Source of the DNA: Nonomuraea turcica
GTDB taxonomy: Bacteria > Actinomycetota > Actinomycetes > Streptosporangiales > Streptosporangiaceae
NCBI RefSeq assembly: GCF_030718205.1
Contig: NZ_JAUZQF010000002.1
Coordinates: 434,001-498,000, forward strand
DNA length: 64,000 nt
Direction of reading: 5' to 3'
Below the pieces are notes generated by a model. That model was not told where the DNA came from. It worked only from the letters and a program-made list of their open reading frames with translations, and did not search any database. Positions 52,163-60,750 of the stretch are shown here, one piece after another. The position numbers and the translations under genes are program-made. Numbering within the stretch: the first letter of the stretch is position 1; every line of letters starts with the position of its first letter.

Positions 52163-52875
52163 CGCTCTTCCCTGGGCAACCGCAGTGAGTAGCCGACGCC
52201 CCGGATGGTGTGGATCAGCGGCGGTTCCACCGAGTCGATCTTGCGGCGCAGATAGCTGATGTACGACTCGACGATCCGGCCGTCCCCGCCGAAGTCGTAG
52301 CTCCACACCCGGTCGAGGATCTGCGCTTTGCTGACCACCCGCTCGGCGTTGACCATCAGGTACCGCAACAGGTTGAACTCCGTGGGCGACAGCGGCACCA
52401 GCCGGCCGGCCCGGTGGACCTCGTGGGCGTCCTCGTCGAGCACGAGATCGGCGTACCGGAAGGTGCCGCCGTCCGGAAGGACGTCGGCGCCGCCGTTGGT
52501 GCGCCGGAGGATCGCCCTCAGCCGCAGCACGACTTCCTCCAGGCTGAAGGGCTTGGTCACATAGTCGTCGCCACCGGCCGTCAGGCCCGCGATCCGGTCC
52601 GCCACGGCGTCCCGTGCGGTCAGGAAGAGCACCGGCAGCTGGTCCTGCACCGTACGGAGGCTGCGGGCGAGGTCGAAGCCGTCGGTGTCGGGCAGCATCA
52701 CGTCCAGGATCACGATGTCCGGCCGGACGCGCCGGACCGTGGCCAGCGCTTCGGCTCCGCAGTCCGCCGCGTGTACGGTGAACCCGCTGAGCCGGAGCGC
52801 TGCCGACAGCAGCTCCAGGATGTTCGGTTCGTCGTCCACTACGAGGACAGTCGCCTCACCACGCTGCTGATCCAC
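52159..52875 (-). CDS. OmpR-family response regulator
   Basis: A 238-residue regulator with receiver Asp58 (VILDVMLPD), Lys in VTKPFSLEE and a winged helix ending GVGYSLRLPREER. GTG 52875 has only a weak ribosome site. It is coupled to the kinase downstream. A direct-repeat box at 52891-52916 just upstream suggests autoregulation, and its copy before dedA suggests dedA is a target. Confidence 0.93.
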   Translation of the reverse strand: MDQQRGEATVLVVDDEPNILELLSAALRLSGFTVHAADCGAEALATVRRVRPDIVILDVMLPDTDGFDLARSLRTVQDQLPVLFLTARDAVADRIAGLTAGGDDYVTKPFSLEEVVLRLRAILRRTNGGADVLPDGGTFRYADLVLDEDAHEVHRAGRLVPLSPTEFNLLRYLMVNAERVVSKAQILDRVWSYDFGGDGRIVESYISYLRRKIDSVEPPLIHTIRGVGYSLRLPREER

Positions 52876-52890
52876 CTGACCAGCGTCGAC

Positions 52891-52916
52891 GACGAACCTG
52901 GGAACTTCCTGAGAAC
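52891..52916 (-). promoter_or_regulatory. Response-regulator box upstream of the regulator gene
   Basis: On the minus strand GTTCTCAGGAA is followed directly by GTTCCCAGGTT, an 11-bp direct repeat of OmpR type, ending 16 bp before the GTG start. A near copy is at 50499-50524. Confidence 0.62.
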
Positions 52917-52926
52917 GCGCTGTGAG

Positions 52927-54873
52927 TCATCCGACCGTGCACTCGTGAAGCGTCTCGCCCTCGCCGATCGCGGTGAGCACGGGCTTGCAGTGCTGCTCGA
53001 TCCACTTGGACCGCTCGATGACCCTGTTGTCGTCCCCCATCCCGCCGCCGGCCAGCCCGCCGATGAGCACGAACCGCAGCCTGCCCGCCCGCACCCACGC
53101 GGTCAGCTGGTCCGTCGAGGGCGCGGGGTCGCGGCCGTCGAACCCGCCCATTCCGATGACGGTCTCGTCGGTGGCGACGATGTACGTGTTCGCGGCCTGG
53201 GCGCCGCCCTCGACCGCCATCGTGATCTCGGCTCCGGACGAATGTGACTTGGCGTAGTCCAGGACCTTGCGTTGGTCCGCGGTGAGTTCCCCACTGTCCA
53301 AGCCAATCGGCATCTCGTTGTCCGCCGGCCCCGCGGCCGGCAAGCTCGCGGGGGCGGTGGAGGCGAACGCACTGGCCCCCGACCACACGGCAGGTGCCAG
53401 CAATACCGCGACGAGTCCGAGCACGGGTGCCACCCTCGGGATCTTACGCAGCGCCAAGGCCGGGATCGCGGCCAGCGCGACGATCACCACCGCGTACCGC
53501 AGCCAGCCGTGCCACGAGGTGTCCCGGGAGATGACCACCCACGCCCACGCCGCGGTCACCGCGACGCCGGCGGGCAGCACGAGCCAGGTCCGTCCCTCGG
53601 GCTCCCGGTACTTCCGGAACGCCCACACTGTGCCCGCACCGACGAGTGCTCCGATCGCGGGTGCCATGACGGTGGTGTAGTACGGGTGGAAGACGCCTTT
53701 CTGGAAGCTGAACACGAGGGCGTACACCAGGAGCCAGCCGCCCCACAGCACCCAGCCCGCGCGGCCGGCGGTGTCCGCCGGGGCGGACCGGCGCCACCGC
53801 CGGAAGCCGAGCACCGCCGCCACCACCAGCGCGATCAGCGCCAGCGGAAGCAGCCAGCTGATCTGCCCGCCGACGGCGTCGGCGAACATCCGATCGATAC
53901 CGGACGGGCCGCCGAACGACGGGCCCCCGGGGCCCCCTGGGCCACCGGGCCCGCCGGGTCCTCCGGGGCCACCTCCGCCCGACGGGGGTGTACCGGTCGC
54001 CGCCCCGCCGTTCGCCGTTGCTTCAGCGCCGAACACGCGGCCGAGCCCGTTGTGGCCCAGCACCAGGTCCAGGGCCGTGCCGTTGGTGCTGCCGCCGATG
54101 TACGGCTTCTGGCCGGGCCACAGGTCGACCGCCGCCACCCACCACAGTGAACTCGCCACCAGCACCACAGCCGCACCGGCCAGGTCGAGCACCTGACGGC
54201 GCCAAGGCGCCTTGTTGCCGACCAGGTAAGCGGCGAAAACGGCAGGAAGGACGATGTACGCGGCCGCCATCTTCGCCAGGAAGCCGCAACCGACCAGGAA
54301 GGCCGTGAACAGCAGCCACTTCGTCCTTCTGCCTGGTTCCACCGCTTTCATCGCGCGGGTGAAGGCGTAGGCCGCCGCGACGAGCGTGAGGACGAGCATG
54401 GTGTCGGTGTTGTTCGTGCGGGTGGTCGCCACGGTGATCGGGGTGAGCGCGAAGATCAAGGCGGCGATGAGCGCGGCGTTCTCCCCCGCCCACATCCGGA
54501 CCGTCCGGTGCAGCAGGAAGATCGCCGCGACGCCTTCGATCACCTGCGGCAGCAGCACGGACCAGTTGTGGAAGCCGAAGATCCACACCGAGACCACCTG
54601 CGGCCACAACGCCAGCGGCGGTTTGTCCACCGTGACCACACCGGCCGGGTCGAGCGAAGCGAACAGGAAGTTCGTGAAGTTCAACGACATCGACTTGACC
54701 GCGGCGGTGTAGTACGTGTTGCCCCAACTGCCGCTCCACAGCCCCCAGCCGTACAGCGCCGCCCCCAGCACGAGGATCGCGATGAGCGCGTACCGCGGCC
54801 GGCGCCTGGGAGGTTGCCCTGCCGGTTCGATGGGCACTGTCTGCTCCGCTTGGCCAGTGTCGGCGGCGGTCAT
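52927..54873 (-). CDS. GT39-type membrane glycosyltransferase (ArnT/PMT-like)
   Basis: A 648-residue polytopic GT-C enzyme with about twelve helices. It has NTYYTAAVKSMSLNFTNFLF then DKPPLALW, the acidic catalytic-loop and lipid-sugar motifs typical of ArnT-like transferases. The external C-terminal domain ends RSKWIEQHCKPVLTAIGEGE. A glycine-proline repeat (GGPGGPGGPGG) interrupts the protein near 305-325. ATG 54873 has GGGAAAGGGAAA upstream and overlaps the GT2-GtrA stop (ATGA). It probably transfers a sugar from polyprenyl-phosphate made by the GT2 partner to an external acceptor. Confidence 0.9.
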   Translation of the reverse strand: MTAADTGQAEQTVPIEPAGQPPRRRPRYALIAILVLGAALYGWGLWSGSWGNTYYTAAVKSMSLNFTNFLFASLDPAGVVTVDKPPLALWPQVVSVWIFGFHNWSVLLPQVIEGVAAIFLLHRTVRMWAGENAALIAALIFALTPITVATTRTNNTDTMLVLTLVAAAYAFTRAMKAVEPGRRTKWLLFTAFLVGCGFLAKMAAAYIVLPAVFAAYLVGNKAPWRRQVLDLAGAAVVLVASSLWWVAAVDLWPGQKPYIGGSTNGTALDLVLGHNGLGRVFGAEATANGGAATGTPPSGGGGPGGPGGPGGPGGPGGPSFGGPSGIDRMFADAVGGQISWLLPLALIALVVAAVLGFRRWRRSAPADTAGRAGWVLWGGWLLVYALVFSFQKGVFHPYYTTVMAPAIGALVGAGTVWAFRKYREPEGRTWLVLPAGVAVTAAWAWVVISRDTSWHGWLRYAVVIVALAAIPALALRKIPRVAPVLGLVAVLLAPAVWSGASAFASTAPASLPAAGPADNEMPIGLDSGELTADQRKVLDYAKSHSSGAEITMAVEGGAQAANTYIVATDETVIGMGGFDGRDPAPSTDQLTAWVRAGRLRFVLIGGLAGGGMGDDNRVIERSKWIEQHCKPVLTAIGEGETLHECTVG

Positions 54874-56216
54874 GTGTTTCCCTTTCCCTGGTTGAAAACC
54901 CAGCCACGCAGCAGGACGAACCGGCCGGCCGTGCCCAGCACGGACGCGCCGAGCAACACGACCAGCTCGAGGAGACGCGAAGGTCCGGCCACTGCCGAGT
55001 GCAGGACCAGCAGCGCGCTCGACGTGAACGCGTAGTAGAGACAGAAAACGATGAGACCTTGCAGGTGCACCCGGCCGGACGAGCCACGGGAGCCGAGGAA
55101 CGTGAACCGCCGGTTGGCCTCGGTGTTGACCATCGTGGTGATCACGAGCGCCAGCAGGTTGGCCGTCAACGGGTTCATCGCCGACCGGAAGAGCGCGTAG
55201 AGCAGCAGCGTGACCGCCGTGGACAATACGCCGATCGCAGCGAACGACAACAGTTGCCAGACCAGACCGGTGTCCCGTCTGGACACCACCGCGTCCGGGT
55301 GGGACGGCTTGGGTTCCGGACGTCTTGGCAGGTCGGCGACTCTCGCTGTGCCGCCGGCTTTCGCCCTCGCCACCCGGATCAGGCCGCGAATGTCCTCGAT
55401 CGCGGTCGACCCGATCTTGACCCGGGTGTCGATGTCCTCCACCCAGTCGACCGGCACCTCGTGCACCCGCAGTCCGTTGTGCTCGGCCAGCAGCAGCAGT
55501 TCGGTGTCGAAGAACCAGTTGTCGTCCTTGATGTGGTCGAGCAGCGGGCGGATCACGTCCGTGCGCGCGGCCTTGAATCCGCACTGGGCGTCGGAGAACT
55601 TCGCACCGTGGCTGAGCCGGATGATCGCGTTGTAGCACCGGGAGATCAACTCACGCTTCGGGCCCCGTATGGTCCTCGCGCCCGGCGCCAGTCGCGAACC
55701 GATCGAGACGTCCGAGTGGCCGTTGACCAACGGAGCCACCAGGGGCAGCAACGCGTCCAACCCGGTCGACAGGTCCACGTCCATGTAGGCCACCACGTCG
55801 GCGTCGCTCCATTGCCACGCCCTGCGCAGGGCACGGCCACGGCCCTTGTCGTCGAGATGCAGCACGCGGACCTGATCCGTCGTTTCGGCCAGTTCGTCGG
55901 CGATCGCCAGGGTGGCGTCGGTGCTGGCGTTGTCGACGATGGTGATGGTCCACTCGAACGGGAACTGTTCCCCCAAGTACGACTGCAGGACTTCCACGCA
56001 GCCGCGCAGCGCGCGTTCCTCGTTGTACACCGGGATCACGACGTCGACCGTGGCGGCTTTTGTCGCACCGGTCAGGTCCGGCGGAGTCGCCGGGGCTGGA
56101 ATGCCAATCATGACTAAAGGTTTGCCAGGCGCAACCGCGAGGAGGCTGGACGGAACCTCAAAGGAGCCTGGGAGGCGGCGATATTCATACATTCTGGGAT
56201 GGCAGATTTGTGCCAT
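54870..56216 (-). CDS. Fused GT2 polyprenyl-phosphate glycosyltransferase-GtrA protein
   Basis: A 448-residue fusion. The GT2 domain (about 55-295) has VDVVIPVYNEERALRGCVEV, DDKGRGRALRRAW, and the DVDLSTGL and QCGFKAARTDV signatures of dolichyl/polyprenyl-phosphate mannosyl- or glucosyltransferases. The C-terminal GtrA flippase-like domain (about 320-440) has four helices. ATG 56216 was chosen because GAAGGAAA lies 5 bases upstream; ATG 56111 (MIGIPAPA) is an alternative giving 413 residues. It would supply and flip lipid-linked sugar for the GT39 enzyme encoded next. Confidence 0.9.
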   Translation of the reverse strand: MAQICHPRMYEYRRLPGSFEVPSSLLAVAPGKPLVMIGIPAPATPPDLTGATKAATVDVVIPVYNEERALRGCVEVLQSYLGEQFPFEWTITIVDNASTDATLAIADELAETTDQVRVLHLDDKGRGRALRRAWQWSDADVVAYMDVDLSTGLDALLPLVAPLVNGHSDVSIGSRLAPGARTIRGPKRELISRCYNAIIRLSHGAKFSDAQCGFKAARTDVIRPLLDHIKDDNWFFDTELLLLAEHNGLRVHEVPVDWVEDIDTRVKIGSTAIEDIRGLIRVARAKAGGTARVADLPRRPEPKPSHPDAVVSRRDTGLVWQLLSFAAIGVLSTAVTLLLYALFRSAMNPLTANLLALVITTMVNTEANRRFTFLGSRGSSGRVHLQGLIVFCLYYAFTSSALLVLHSAVAGPSRLLELVVLLGASVLGTAGRFVLLRGWVFNQGKGNT

Positions 56217-56270
56217 GGCTTTCCTTCGCCCTAAGTCCTCAACGAGGATCGGGAATGCGTATTCAGCGCA

Positions 56271-57611
56271 TCATGAGTCGGCGTTTTCCGTGTTCTCTGC
56301 GCTCCCGGCGCGGGCGTCCCGGCGGAACTCGCGGAATGTCGCCCACAGAACGGAAACGACCGCGACCGCCATGAGCGCGGCGAGGATCCGGAACTCCAGG
56401 GTCGGCGCGTACATCTTCGCCATCTCGTCCGCGAGGACCTCGGACGCCGGGTCTCCGCCGGAAGGCGCTGCGTCTCCGCCGGGAGGAGGCTCACCGGTGA
56501 ACATCTCCACTGGCGGGCCTCCAGGAGGCCCCGAATCCGCCGCCGGGAACAGCACGGGGAGATAGGCCAGGAACGAGGCCACCTGGACGAGGACAGGCAC
56601 ATACCAGAGACGGCGCGGCAGGTAGAACGCGGCGATCACGGCGAGTACCTCGGCCAGGTAGAAGTAGCGCTCGTGCATCGACGGCAGGAGGAACGGCATC
56701 AGGACGGCCGAAGTCGCTCCCATCAGCACGATTTTCGCCGTCGTCAGCTGCACCCGGCTGAGCAGTACGCCGAGGCACAGCCCGACAATCACCAGCCCGG
56801 TCACCGCGACACCGATGGGCCGGATCAGCGCCGCGTCGGCGCCCGCCGGGAGGAACTGGTAGATCGACGGCGCGTTCAGCGACAGCGCCGAATATGAGCT
56901 GGCCTGCTGGGCGTACACCGACAACAACTGCCCCGGGGGCGCTCCGGCCAGCAGCGCCGGCACGTCCAGCAGCAGGACGACCCCGGGGACGGCCAGCAGC
57001 ACCCGCCACGGCATCCACTTCTTCAGTACCAGCACCAGGAGCAGCGGGAACAGGAAGATCGCCTGCAACTTGAAGGCCAGCGACAGGCCGAAGAAGAGGC
57101 CGGCCGGCCACGGCCGCCGGCGAAGGAGGAAATACACGCCGCCCAGGCCGAACGCGGCGTAGATGGAGTCGGCCTGCCCCCACATCCCGCTGTTGGTCGC
57201 CACGGTGGGGAGGAACAACACGATGAGGGCGGCCAGTGGCGGTAACCAGCGGCCGATGTGGCGCAGCGCGACGATGCGGTAAGTGAAGTACGCCAGTACC
57301 AGGTCGAACGCCACCGAGATGATCTTGATTCCGGCGAGCGGGGGTATCGGTAGATAGGTCAATAATGCGATCAGGTACAAATAAGGGACGTTGTAGTCCG
57401 CAAAACGGTGCTTGAGGGCGCCGAATCCACCATGTGTGGAGATGAAGTCATACCAGCTTTTGACAAAGAATTTGTAGTCGAAGGACTCGTGGTCGAACAT
57501 GGCGACTCTGGCCATGACCGCGATCACGGCCGCCGCGGCCACCAGTCCCATTCGGCGGAATGTTCGTTTCCGATTCTCGTCGCTGTCGACGGATTCCGTT
57601 TCTACTGACAC
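56271..57611 (-). CDS. Polytopic GT-C family glycosyltransferase
   Basis: A 446-residue membrane protein with about ten helices. FDHESFDYKFFVKSWYDFI near the N terminus carries the acidic loop typical of GT-C transferases, and PSMHERYFYLAEVLAVIAAF resembles Alg6/Alg8 or mycobacterial mannosyltransferase loops. The C-terminal external loop is Gly/Pro-rich (PPGGPPVEMFTGEPPPGGD). It lies 54 bp upstream of the GT2-GtrA gene on the same strand and likely works with the same lipid-linked sugars. The acceptor is unknown. Confidence 0.82.
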   Translation of the reverse strand: MSVETESVDSDENRKRTFRRMGLVAAAAVIAVMARVAMFDHESFDYKFFVKSWYDFISTHGGFGALKHRFADYNVPYLYLIALLTYLPIPPLAGIKIISVAFDLVLAYFTYRIVALRHIGRWLPPLAALIVLFLPTVATNSGMWGQADSIYAAFGLGGVYFLLRRRPWPAGLFFGLSLAFKLQAIFLFPLLLVLVLKKWMPWRVLLAVPGVVLLLDVPALLAGAPPGQLLSVYAQQASSYSALSLNAPSIYQFLPAGADAALIRPIGVAVTGLVIVGLCLGVLLSRVQLTTAKIVLMGATSAVLMPFLLPSMHERYFYLAEVLAVIAAFYLPRRLWYVPVLVQVASFLAYLPVLFPAADSGPPGGPPVEMFTGEPPPGGDAAPSGGDPASEVLADEMAKMYAPTLEFRILAALMAVAVVSVLWATFREFRRDARAGSAENTENADS

Positions 57612-57693
57612 GCCGCGACCGTAGAGTGCGTTTGTGCGAATGACCTGGACGTTGTGCGAGTAAACCCTGAGAACCAGTTCTTTGCAACGCCCT

Positions 57694-58860
57694 TCAGGCG
57701 CCGATCGGTGCCAGCGGCAGGCGGACGGTGAAGGTCGCCCCTTGGCCCAAGCCCTCGGAGGTGGCCGTGATGTTGCCGCCGTGGGCGCGGGTGATGCCGC
57801 GCGCGATGGTCAGGCCGATGCCACTGCCGCCTGCGGGGGCCGGGCGCCCGGGGTGCTCGACGCGTTCGAACCGGGTGAAGATCCGGGTGAGGTCGTGGGC
57901 GGCGATGCCGACCCCGTCGTCCTGGACGGTGATCTCCACGTGCGGGGCCGGGCCGTCGCCGGTGCGCACGGTGACCGAGACCCGGCCGCCGGGATCGCAG
58001 GCACGCAGGGCGTTGCCCAGGAGGTTGACCAGCACCTGGGCGATGCGGCCTGAATCGAGCAGGGCCCTGACCGGCGGGCCGGGGGCCATGGCGAGCGTGA
58101 CCTGGCCGTCGTCGAACTGGGGACGCAACTTTTCGATGGTGGTCCGCGTCAGGGCCGTCACGTCGGTGAGGGAGTGCCGCAGGGTGAACGCGCCCTCCTC
58201 GACCCGGGAGAGGTTGGACAGGTCGTCCGTGAGACGCCGCAGCCGGGTGAGATCGTCGGTGAGGGAGGCGAACATGGCGTCATCGGGGGTGAAGATGCCG
58301 TCGGCCATTCCCTCGATCTGGCCGTTGAGGATGGTGATCGGGGTGCGCATCTCGTGGGCGATCTCCGAGACCAGGCGGGCGCGGCGCCGCTCGATGTCGG
58401 CGAGTGCGGCGGCCAGCCGGTTGACGTCCTCGACCAGTGCGGCGAGTCCCGGCTCGCGGGGAACGTTGAGGACATCGTCGTAGTGCCCGTCGGCGAGGCG
58501 GTGCGTCGCCGCACTGACCTGGCGCAGAGGCCGGAGCAGGAACCGGGAGAACACGAAGGACAGGGCGAGCGCCGAGATCAGGCCGGCGGTCAGTGCGGGC
58601 AGGACCATCTCAAAAGCGATGTTTCCTTCGTCCTGGCTGGCCAGCGCGGCCACCAGTGCTTCAAAGTCGGTACGCCCGGTGACGGGCACCGGCTGCCCGA
58701 TCACGCCGGAGGTGGCGTCCATCACCACGAGCGACACGACCAGGACCGTCATGTGGGACAGCGTCAGGCGGATGGTCAGCGGCAGCGCCGGCAGCCGTCG
58801 CACCGCGCTGCGCAGCGCGCCGGCCCAGGCGGTCCTCCGGTGACGGGGCGGGCGGGTCAT
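57694..58860 (-). CDS. Sensor histidine kinase
   Basis: A 388-residue kinase with two membrane helices (about 30-50 and 85-110), HAMP, acceptor His169 in SEIAHEMRTPI, N box VNLLGNALRA and G box GGSGIGLTIARG. ATG 58860 overlaps the response-regulator stop by 4 bases. It is the last gene of a minus-strand set with a regulator, a GT4 glycosyltransferase, an EamA-like transporter and a DUF998 protein. Confidence 0.93.
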   Translation of the reverse strand: MTRPPRHRRTAWAGALRSAVRRLPALPLTIRLTLSHMTVLVVSLVVMDATSGVIGQPVPVTGRTDFEALVAALASQDEGNIAFEMVLPALTAGLISALALSFVFSRFLLRPLRQVSAATHRLADGHYDDVLNVPREPGLAALVEDVNRLAAALADIERRRARLVSEIAHEMRTPITILNGQIEGMADGIFTPDDAMFASLTDDLTRLRRLTDDLSNLSRVEEGAFTLRHSLTDVTALTRTTIEKLRPQFDDGQVTLAMAPGPPVRALLDSGRIAQVLVNLLGNALRACDPGGRVSVTVRTGDGPAPHVEITVQDDGVGIAAHDLTRIFTRFERVEHPGRPAPAGGSGIGLTIARGITRAHGGNITATSEGLGQGATFTVRLPLAPIGA

Positions 58861-59561
58861 ACGGCGGGACGGGCGAGGAAGCGGTAGCCGATGGCGCGCA
58901 CCGTGCCCACGAACCGGGGCGCACTCGCGTCGTCGCCGAGCGCGCGCCGCAGCGTGCGGATGTGGACGTCCACCACGCGTTCGTCGCCGAAGAAGTCGCT
59001 GCCCCATACGTGCTCGATCAGCCCGCGGCGGGTGAACACCCGGCCCGGCGCGCGGGCCAGGGCCACCAGCAGGTCGAAGTCGAGCGCGGACAGCTCTACC
59101 GTACGCTCGTCGTCGCAGGTGACCGTACGCGTGCCGGGGTCGATGACCAGGCCGTCGAAGCGCAGCGTCCGTTCCTCCGCGGCCTGGGCCGGGCCTTCCG
59201 CGCGGCGCAGGATGGCCCGCGCCCGCAAGGCGAGCTCACGGGCGCTGAACGGCTTGGTGACGTAGTCGTCGCTGCCCGCGGTGAAGCCGATGACCCGGTC
59301 CACCTCCTCGGTCCGGGCGGTGAGCAGGATCACCGGAACCTGGCGGGTCGCCCGGATACGGCGCAGCACCTCGAACCCGTCCAGGCCGGGCAGCATCACA
59401 TCCAGCACGATCAGGTCAGGCTCCTCGCGGACGGCCGAGGCGAGGCCGGACGGGCCGTCCGCCGCCTCCAGGACCTCGAAGCCGTCCGCCTCCAGATAGC
59501 CGCGCAGCGTCATCCGGATCTTGGGTTCGTCGTCAACGACCAGAATGCGCTGTGTGCTCAT
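58857..59561 (-). CDS. OmpR-family response regulator
   Basis: A 234-residue regulator: MSTQRILVVDDEPKIRMTLR, Asp54 in LIVLDVMLPG, Lys in YVTKPFSARE and a winged helix ending GTVRAIGYRFLARP. ATG 59561 lies inside the end of the GT4 gene (29-bp overlap), so it is translated from the polycistronic message. It forms a pair with the kinase that overlaps its stop. Confidence 0.94.
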   Translation of the reverse strand: MSTQRILVVDDEPKIRMTLRGYLEADGFEVLEAADGPSGLASAVREEPDLIVLDVMLPGLDGFEVLRRIRATRQVPVILLTARTEEVDRVIGFTAGSDDYVTKPFSARELALRARAILRRAEGPAQAAEERTLRFDGLVIDPGTRTVTCDDERTVELSALDFDLLVALARAPGRVFTRRGLIEHVWGSDFFGDERVVDVHIRTLRRALGDDASAPRFVGTVRAIGYRFLARPAV

Positions 59562-60750
59562 GGTTCTCCCTGCCACGGGCCGTCGTGAGCTTGGCCGCTT
59601 CCCGATAGAGCATTTCGAAGGTGTCCAGGGTGAGCCCGATGTCGTGGCGGGCGACGATCTCACGGCTGGCTTCGCCCATGCGCGTCCGGCCTTCGGGGTC
59701 GCCCAGGATCGAGCCGAGGGCTTCGGCCAGGGCCGGGACGTCGCCAGGCGGGAAGAGCAGTCCGTTGCGTCCTTGGTGCACCAGATGGGGCAGCGCCGTG
59801 GCGTCCGCGGCGACGACGGGCTTTCCGGCGGCCATGGCCTCCATGGTAGCCAGGCTCTGCAGTTCGGCCGTTCCCGGCATGCAGAACACGTCGCAGCGGG
59901 CGTAGGCGTCCAGGACCTCCTGATCACTGACCAGGCCGTGGAAGGTGACGCGGTCGGCGACGCCGAGTGCGCGGGCCAGGTGCTCCAGGCCACGGCGGTG
60001 GGAGCCGTCGCCCACGATCTCGGCCGTGACCGGGAGCCACGTGGGCAGCAGGGACAGGGCGCGCAGGAGTTCGTCCACGTTCTTCTCCGCGTCCAGCCGG
60101 CCCACGAACAGCACGCGCAGTCCCTCGCCCTGGTTCTTCGCCGTGTGCTGTGCGAAGCGGTGCAGGTCCAGGCCGCAGGACACCGGGAGGACGGCGTCAC
60201 CGACGAGGCCGTGCTCGCGCATCAGCCGCACGGCGCTGGGGGTGGGGGCGGTGATGACCTGGGCGCGGTGGAAGACCCGTACGAAATCGCGCCAGGCCAG
60301 CCGGCACGCGGCGGTGGCCAGCCACTCGGGGAGGGAGGTGTAGCCGACGAGGTTCTCCGGCATGAAGTGGTTGGTCGCCACCACCGCGATGGCCGTGCGC
60401 CGCGCGGCTCTGATCAGAGTCCGGCCCACGGCGAAGTGGGACTGCACGTGGACGACGTCGGGTGCTATCCGGTCCAGCAGCCGGGCGGCCGAGCCGCGGA
60501 TCTGCCAGGGCAGGCAGACACGGAAGGTGGGATGGAACGGGGTGCCGTGTGAGGGGAGCCGGTGCACGGTCGGACCGTCGGGCGTGACGCGCTCGGGACC
60601 GGCGCCCGTGGCGGGGCAGATCACGTGGACCTCGTGGCCTCGGCCGACGAGTCCGGTGGCCAGGCGGTGGGCGAAGTTCGCGGCGCCGTTGACGTCGGGC
60701 GGATAGGTGTCCGCGCCGATGACGATACGCCGGATGGGACTGCCGGACAT
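59533..60750 (-). CDS. GT4-family glycosyltransferase
   Basis: A 405-residue cytoplasmic GT-B enzyme. The N-terminal Rossmann fold (DTYPPDVNGAANFAHRLATG, VVHVQSHFAVGRTLIRAARR) and C-terminal donor domain (VLFVGRLDAEKNVDELLRAL, FCMPGTAELQSLATMEAMAA) match the MgtA/PimB/SqdX branch that uses nucleotide sugars. It probably glycosylates a membrane lipid. The ATG at 60750 lies within the 3' end of the EamA-like gene. Confidence 0.92.
   Translation of the reverse strand: MSGSPIRRIVIGADTYPPDVNGAANFAHRLATGLVGRGHEVHVICPATGAGPERVTPDGPTVHRLPSHGTPFHPTFRVCLPWQIRGSAARLLDRIAPDVVHVQSHFAVGRTLIRAARRTAIAVVATNHFMPENLVGYTSLPEWLATAACRLAWRDFVRVFHRAQVITAPTPSAVRLMREHGLVGDAVLPVSCGLDLHRFAQHTAKNQGEGLRVLFVGRLDAEKNVDELLRALSLLPTWLPVTAEIVGDGSHRRGLEHLARALGVADRVTFHGLVSDQEVLDAYARCDVFCMPGTAELQSLATMEAMAAGKPVVAADATALPHLVHQGRNGLLFPPGDVPALAEALGSILGDPEGRTRMGEASREIVARHDIGLTLDTFEMLYREAAKLTTARGRENHEHTAHSGR

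Noticed and set aside
53920..53995. Short tandem DNA repeat considered as a CRISPR-like or intergenic repeat
   Set aside because: It is a 9-bp in-frame repeat coding for Gly-Gly-Pro within the GT39 protein, without spacers.
54880..55638. Upstream extension of the GT39 frame to 55638
   Set aside because: It lies inside the GT2-GtrA gene in another frame. ATG 54873 has a good ribosome site and begins the natural N terminus.
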